Source of the DNA: a virus
Reading direction: 5' to 3' (one strand)
Length of the DNA stretch: 64,000 nucleotides
Virus record (IMG/VR): IMGVR_UViG_3300021511_000003
Coordinates: 1 to 64,000 of that record
The notes under the pieces are model-generated. The model was given only the letters and a program-made list of their open reading frames with translations. It was not told where the DNA came from and ran no database searches. Below are positions 60,307 through 64,000 of this stretch, piece by piece. Made by a program: the position numbers and the translations under genes. Numbering within the stretch: position 1 is the first letter of the stretch; every line of letters begins with the position of its first letter.

Positions 60307-61550
60307 TAAAAATTTCCTTCACCAGCTTTTACAATCGGATCGTAAAAATTTTCTTTGTATGAAGATGAGCTTTTTAAAAGAGATAAATGAATCTTTGTCA
60401 TGTATTTAAATGATTTACTATTTCGTTCAAATGAATCAACCTGTGATATAAATAATGCCGCTGTATCAATGGGCATCATTAATAGAAAATCAAGTACATT
60501 ATTCAACTGCGAAAGATTATATTTAGGCATTGAAGTTGTCATAAATGTACAAAACCCGACCATCAATTCACCCAATTTCGCATTATCATTTTCTTTCAAT
60601 AGTTTTTGGATCTGAGGTTTTATATGACTAAAATCATAGAATACATCCTTTGGATTGATATCTTTCTTATCTCGAGCAAATTCAATAAACATTCGTGTCA
60701 TGTTTGTATTAAGAAGACCAGCTGCTTTATGTTCTATTTCATCAAAATCAATTTTACCTCTACCAATTTCCATTTTCCATAAATGATCTGATAGTTTTTC
60801 ATAACTTGCTGGATTTGCATACACAGATCCAATTTTTTGTGCTTGAAAATCATATAGATATTCTGGATGAGTTTGAATAAACTCAATTACATATGGATGA
60901 AAATTACATTCAATTGCATATTTTAAGAAATCTGTTGCAAGCACTTCTGTATAAATATGCAATTGTCTTCTAAGTCCAGCTGCATCTTCAAGATTATCCA
61001 TTGAATATTCCGAGTCATCCGGATTATCAATTGATACAACAAACCAACCTTTTGGAAACTGATGTCTGTGAACAGAGTATTCATTTTGAATTTGCCATAG
61101 TAGTTGCTGTAATTGATGGTCACCACGTGAAAATTCATCAATAACAAACAAACCATAAGAGTTTTTCTCTTTCGGTACAAAATCTGAATACAACATCCTA
61201 AATGATGGATCTCCAATTTCTGCAGCAACCGGGAATGGAATAATAAAGTCATCTCTTGATAGAACAGGAGATTTAACCATAAGACATTGAAACTTCATAT
61301 CTTTTTGATCGGCAAATAAATCTTGTGTTAATTCATTTGCAATTTGATAACATATTTGTGTTTTACCGACGCCCGCTGGTCCAATAATATGATAACATTG
61401 TTTGTCAACATTACGACCTTTTTGCCAAGTACTGATCGTATCTTTGATATCATTTTTCAGTAATGTCTTAATCTTCGCAATTGAGAGGACTGAAATATTC
61501 AGTCTCTCGTAATATTTCAATTCTTCTTCTTTAGTATTTTCGTCAGGCAT
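60306..61550 (-). CDS. MoxR-type AAA+ ATPase
   Basis: The product is 414 residues. Walker A is IIGPAGVGKTQIC at about 53, Walker B GLFVIDEFSRGD at about 135, and SIDNPDD plus LRRQLHIY belong to sensor regions. The fold is that of MoxR/RavA-type ATPases. Its stop overlaps the start of the VWA protein. The pair may act as a chaperone in phage assembly or on host proteins. Confidence 0.88.
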   Translation of the reverse strand: MPDENTKEEELKYYERLNISVLSIAKIKTLLKNDIKDTISTWQKGRNVDKQCYHIIGPAGVGKTQICYQIANELTQDLFADQKDMKFQCLMVKSPVLSRDDFIIPFPVAAEIGDPSFRMLYSDFVPKEKNSYGLFVIDEFSRGDHQLQQLLWQIQNEYSVHRHQFPKGWFVVSIDNPDDSEYSMDNLEDAAGLRRQLHIYTEVLATDFLKYAIECNFHPYVIEFIQTHPEYLYDFQAQKIGSVYANPASYEKLSDHLWKMEIGRGKIDFDEIEHKAAGLLNTNMTRMFIEFARDKKDINPKDVFYDFSHIKPQIQKLLKENDNAKLGELMVGFCTFMTTSMPKYNLSQLNNVLDFLLMMPIDTAALFISQVDSFERNSKSFKYMTKIHLSLLKSSSSYKENFYDPIVKAGEGNF

Positions 61551-61574
61551 TATTAACTCCTTTTATTATTTTAA

Positions 61575-62522
61575 CTAAAATTGTATATCATCAAAACTAA
61601 ATGTTTTTTCATCTTCCGGTGTTACTTCCTGTTGTTTCGCAGGAGTTTCTGGTAAGGGTGTTTCTGTTTCTGGTGAGGGTGTTTCTGTTGTTAATATACC
61701 ATCTGTTTTTGCTCCATACCCAGTGGTTTGTGCTTGTTTGCTTTTTGACCAATCGAATTTTTCATTAAACTTCCCAACTGTATCTTTAGATAATTTTAAT
61801 ATTTTCAATACAGCATCCTTTGGTAATTCGGCACCCTTTTTCATTGCAAAGATATTTACCTCATTATTATATGACGAAGTTGCTGTAGTTCTCGTAATAT
61901 TTGTCACATATCTTTTTTGATTCACAACTGATTTCTCGAACATTTTACTTTGTTCAGTAACCGGTTCAAAGATGGGGGGCAAATCTTCATTATACAGATT
62001 ATTAAGATATTCGGAAATATTTGAATATTTCATCCCTTTCCCTCTGATAAATATAAAAATTGGTTTCTTATCATCAGTCAAAATGGGACTGCCGTTTTTA
62101 TTACAATAAATACCTGCAACTAACAACTGTGATCGACATGCATTACAAAAATCAACCGTGGCTCTTTCCGCTGAGGTCATTGGGCATGTTCTTATTTCAC
62201 CATTTGCCAATTTACTTGAGCCTTTCCATGGCGGAGTTCCTTCTTTGAAAGAAAAACATATAATTGTATCACGTCCACGTTCATTTTCAATTTTCGCCAA
62301 AATCTCTTTGGTGTGCGTAATAATCATATTTACTTCACTCAAATTATATTCAACACCTCTTATCTGAAAGTGCTCAATCTTTTCTTCAATATTCAAATGG
62401 TTTTTTCTTGTTTTACCGGAAATATAAACACTGTGAAAAAACTCATCCTCTGGAGCAATTTTTTCGCCACTACCACCTTGAAAACCAGTTCCCTGTAGAT
62501 CTTGATATTCCTCAAAACTCAT
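61575..62522 (-). CDS. Probable single-stranded DNA-binding protein
   Basis: About 315 residues from the ATG at 62522, with AGGAGG nine bases upstream; an ATG at 62531 is less likely. Four cysteines near residues 113-140 (C...CNAC...C) suggest a zinc site as in gp32-type proteins, and IFIFIRGKGMKYS lies in the core. The C-terminal 50 residues are disordered (Thr/Pro/Glu-rich) and end DEKTFSFDDIQF, much like the acidic DDDIPF tip by which SSB proteins bind partners. The fold call is by pattern only. Confidence 0.6.
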   Translation of the reverse strand: MSFEEYQDLQGTGFQGGSGEKIAPEDEFFHSVYISGKTRKNHLNIEEKIEHFQIRGVEYNLSEVNMIITHTKEILAKIENERGRDTIICFSFKEGTPPWKGSSKLANGEIRTCPMTSAERATVDFCNACRSQLLVAGIYCNKNGSPILTDDKKPIFIFIRGKGMKYSNISEYLNNLYNEDLPPIFEPVTEQSKMFEKSVVNQKRYVTNITRTTATSSYNNEVNIFAMKKGAELPKDAVLKILKLSKDTVGKFNEKFDWSKSKQAQTTGYGAKTDGILTTETPSPETETPLPETPAKQQEVTPEDEKTFSFDDIQF

Positions 62523-62543
62523 AATGTACATCCTCCTTTAAAG

Positions 62544-63119
62544 TTACTTATTTGGTATCAAACACCAATTTTGGCCATTTCTGTCATCTGGTATTGTAAC
62601 AAGAGAAAACTCGTTGTTAAACCAGCATCTTATATATTGATCTAATAAATCACTTGAAATAAAATCACATAATTTATCATATTCAGGTAACGCAACTAAA
62701 TTTGAATCTTCAATTGTAATTGGGGTGATTTTTCTTACCTTTGAATCTGTTATATCACCTGTGATTAATTTAGGGTGTGGGCAATAAACTATTACTAATC
62801 TTTTTCCCACCATTCTAAAGATTTCATTTTTATACAAGTACGTATTTGTATCTAAATCATATGCAACATTCCTGGCGGTTAATACTCGATCAATTGATGT
62901 ATGTTGTCTGCATAAAATACCATCTTTAGCTTTCATTTTACAAACTTCACAATTTGAATGATCAACCGTATATTTAACTCTTAGTTCAAAATTATCGTTT
63001 GCAGCTTTAGAAAAATATGATATTATCCGCCGTTTATTTAATAAAAATTTTACAATAGTTATTGGGTATACATCTGCACCCATTTTTTCAATGAACTTTT
63101 CAACTGAAACTTGTTTCAT
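62544..63119 (-). CDS. Hypothetical protein with cysteines
   Basis: The product is 191 residues. CEVCKMKAKDGILCRQH gives a probable metal-binding site near residue 60, within a mixed alpha/beta protein. It precedes the SSB-like gene in the same direction. It could be a replication accessory protein, but no family was recognised. Confidence 0.55.
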   Translation of the reverse strand: MKQVSVEKFIEKMGADVYPITIVKFLLNKRRIISYFSKAANDNFELRVKYTVDHSNCEVCKMKAKDGILCRQHTSIDRVLTARNVAYDLDTNTYLYKNEIFRMVGKRLVIVYCPHPKLITGDITDSKVRKITPITIEDSNLVALPEYDKLCDFISSDLLDQYIRCWFNNEFSLVTIPDDRNGQNWCLIPNK

Positions 63120-63185
63120 TTATTAACTCCTTTGCTTTTTTTCTTTAATTTTTTCAGAACAAAAAACCAGCTATTTTGGCATATC

Positions 63186-63274
63186 TCCCACTTAGTAAAA
63201 TTTAATATAACTTTATTACCTAAATTAAAAGGATATAAAAGCTATATCAAACCACTAAGTGGAGAGACGATGCT
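63186..63274. other. Long-range stem-loop in a non-coding spacer
   Basis: CTCCCACTTAGT near 63186 and ACTAAGTGGAG near 63264 pair, with one bulged C, to close an AT-rich loop of about 65 bases. The spacer 63120-63316 has no convincing gene. It could be a leader of the downstream gene or a small RNA. Confidence 0.4.
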
Positions 63275-63316
63275 AGTATTCGCATTGAAAAGTTCATATA
63301 TATCAGTAGATAATGT

Positions 63317-63478
63317 TTAATTACTATTATCCTTAGATATATACCGATTTCTGATATTATCAGAAACATTTATTTTACATATATCTGCGACCTTGATTAA
63401 CATCTCAGGAGTCGTATTTCTTAAAAATTCCTCTATACGTCTTCGCAGTTTTCGAAGCTGGTTATCAATCTGTTTCAT
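63317..63478 (-). CDS. 53-residue helical protein
   Basis: An ATG with AAGGGGAAT directly upstream begins MKQIDNQLRKLRRRIEEFLR. The product is basic and helical, probably a short coiled coil, ending KDNSN. It lies just after the gene at the right edge. It may bind nucleic acid; no family was recognised. Confidence 0.55.
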   Translation of the reverse strand: MKQIDNQLRKLRRRIEEFLRNTTPEMLIKVADICKINVSDNIRNRYISKDNSN

Positions 63479-63487
63479 TTATTCCCC

Positions 63488-64000
63488 TTAAAGTACGAGT
63501 GACAAATATACAGGTTTATTTTTTTGGTAAATTATATCACCACCACCAGATGATGTTTGGATCAATGTTGTTTGAAGTGAGCCAATTTGATCTATAGTTT
63601 TACTGGATTTAATTTTAATATTTTCCATAAGAGGTAATATTTCCTCTCTAAGATGTTGAGAGAATTTTTCTAAAATATATTTAACATCAGATGGTGTTGC
63701 ATCGTTTGGAAATTCTGGCAATAATAATACTTTATTATTCAATTTACCCAATAGTTTTAACCTAACCATTTCTGCTCCATAACATCCACGGATTAAAAGT
63801 TTCCAGTATTCTTCCCAATGCTCACTTGATGGCATGATTTCGATACCAACTGGAACACCTGAAAACATAATGATGGCACCAATTTGATTTTCAACTGGTT
63901 CAAACTCTGCCGCAAAAATTTCGAGTTCTTCTTTAATAGTCGGATTATCATAAAAATATCTCAAATGCGCTGAACCAATATTAACACTTGGAATTCCCCT
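63488..64000 (-). CDS. ARPP-1-like protein, cut by the window edge
   Basis: The frame is open to the right edge of the window, so the N-terminus is missing. A TTG at 63964 has no ribosome binding site and is unlikely to be the start. The sequence (NPTIKEELEIFAAEFEP, GAIIMFSGVPVGIEIMPSSE, then YWKLLIRGCYGAE) resembles the ARPP-1/DUF6569 family, of unknown function. The C-terminal tail is polar with SSGGGD. Confidence 0.6.
   Translation of the reverse strand, partial: RGIPSVNIGSAHLRYFYDNPTIKEELEIFAAEFEPVENQIGAIIMFSGVPVGIEIMPSSEHWEEYWKLLIRGCYGAEMVRLKLLGKLNNKVLLLPEFPNDATPSDVKYILEKFSQHLREEILPLMENIKIKSSKTIDQIGSLQTTLIQTSSGGGDIIYQKNKPVYLSLVL

Noticed and set aside
1-64000. CRISPR array, rRNA or integrase/attachment sites
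   Set aside because: No regularly spaced repeats, rRNA-like sequence or recombinase motifs were seen on reading the window; the only tandem repeat is the 14-base one at 25113.
1-64000. Stop codon reassignment as found in some jumbo phages
   Set aside because: TAA, TAG and TGA all end well-defined genes at expected positions, and no recognised gene is interrupted in frame by one of them except the frameshifted remnant.

Overview
This window is part of a large, AT-rich, double-stranded DNA tailed phage with a contractile tail (myovirus morphology, probably a jumbo phage). The evidence is a T4-type set: tail sheath, tail tube, gp25/gpW, gp53-like and gp6-like wedge proteins, gp26/gp51-like chaperone, tape measure, large terminase, gp46/gp47 recombination nuclease, UvsW-like helicase and a two-subunit type II topoisomerase (gp39/gp52). 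It also carries its own multisubunit RNA polymerase beta and beta' chains. Genes end in TAA, TAG and TGA, so the standard bacterial code applies. A CreA-family periplasmic protein and a type IV pilin-like protein hint at a Gram-negative host, but the host cannot be named from sequence. No tRNA, rRNA or CRISPR array was seen.

Layout. 1-540: small leftward genes, the last cut by the window edge. 541-725: divergent promoter region. 726-4390: rightward virion genes ending with the tail sheath and a strong terminator. 4448-7420: a leftward cassette inserted between sheath and tube genes (CreA-like protein, an unknown, a protein with an N-terminal TNSSSSSF motif, a radical SAM enzyme, a membrane-anchored charged protein). 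7571-16695: rightward HAD phosphatase, tail tube, Cys-rich helical proteins, the chaperone with a probable +1 frameshift extension, and the baseplate wedge. 16692-31894: leftward tail-tube-associated protein, tape measure, HExxH protein, terminase with an adjacent HNH homing endonuclease, baseplate hub, DUF932-like protein, methyltransferase, several unknowns and FolE2. 31964-38348: RNA polymerase beta and beta', separated by a small HNH gene, a DUF1040 gene and a frameshifted homing-endonuclease remnant. 38351-45958: a ubiquitin-like conjugation cluster. 45964-53939: small proteins, a second radical SAM/TNSSS pair, gp46/gp47, a pseudopilin, a third TNSSS protein, the UvsW-like helicase and QueD. 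53970-58688: topoisomerase subunits and small conserved phage genes. 58889-64000: MoxR ATPase and VWA/metallopeptidase pair, an SSB-like protein and small genes up to the right edge.

The most notable system is the cluster at about 38759-45958. It encodes a JAB/JAMM protease with the full catalytic motif, two ThiF/E1-like enzymes, a ubiquitin-like protein fused to an N-terminal SAP-like helical domain, and two proteins with E2-like PN...C motifs. It resembles the bacterial PRTRC cassette more than the lambda-type JAB/Ubl tail genes, and it lies directly upstream of the RNA polymerase beta' gene in the same direction. The ubiquitin-like gene is far richer in G+C than its neighbours.

Other notable features are the three proteins sharing an MKIKxDFxTNSSS N-terminus, two of them adjacent to radical SAM genes; unsplit phage RNA polymerase large subunits; repeated promoter-like motifs; FolE2 plus QueD, which suggest 7-deazaguanine chemistry; and twin CX3C helical modules in baseplate-region proteins.
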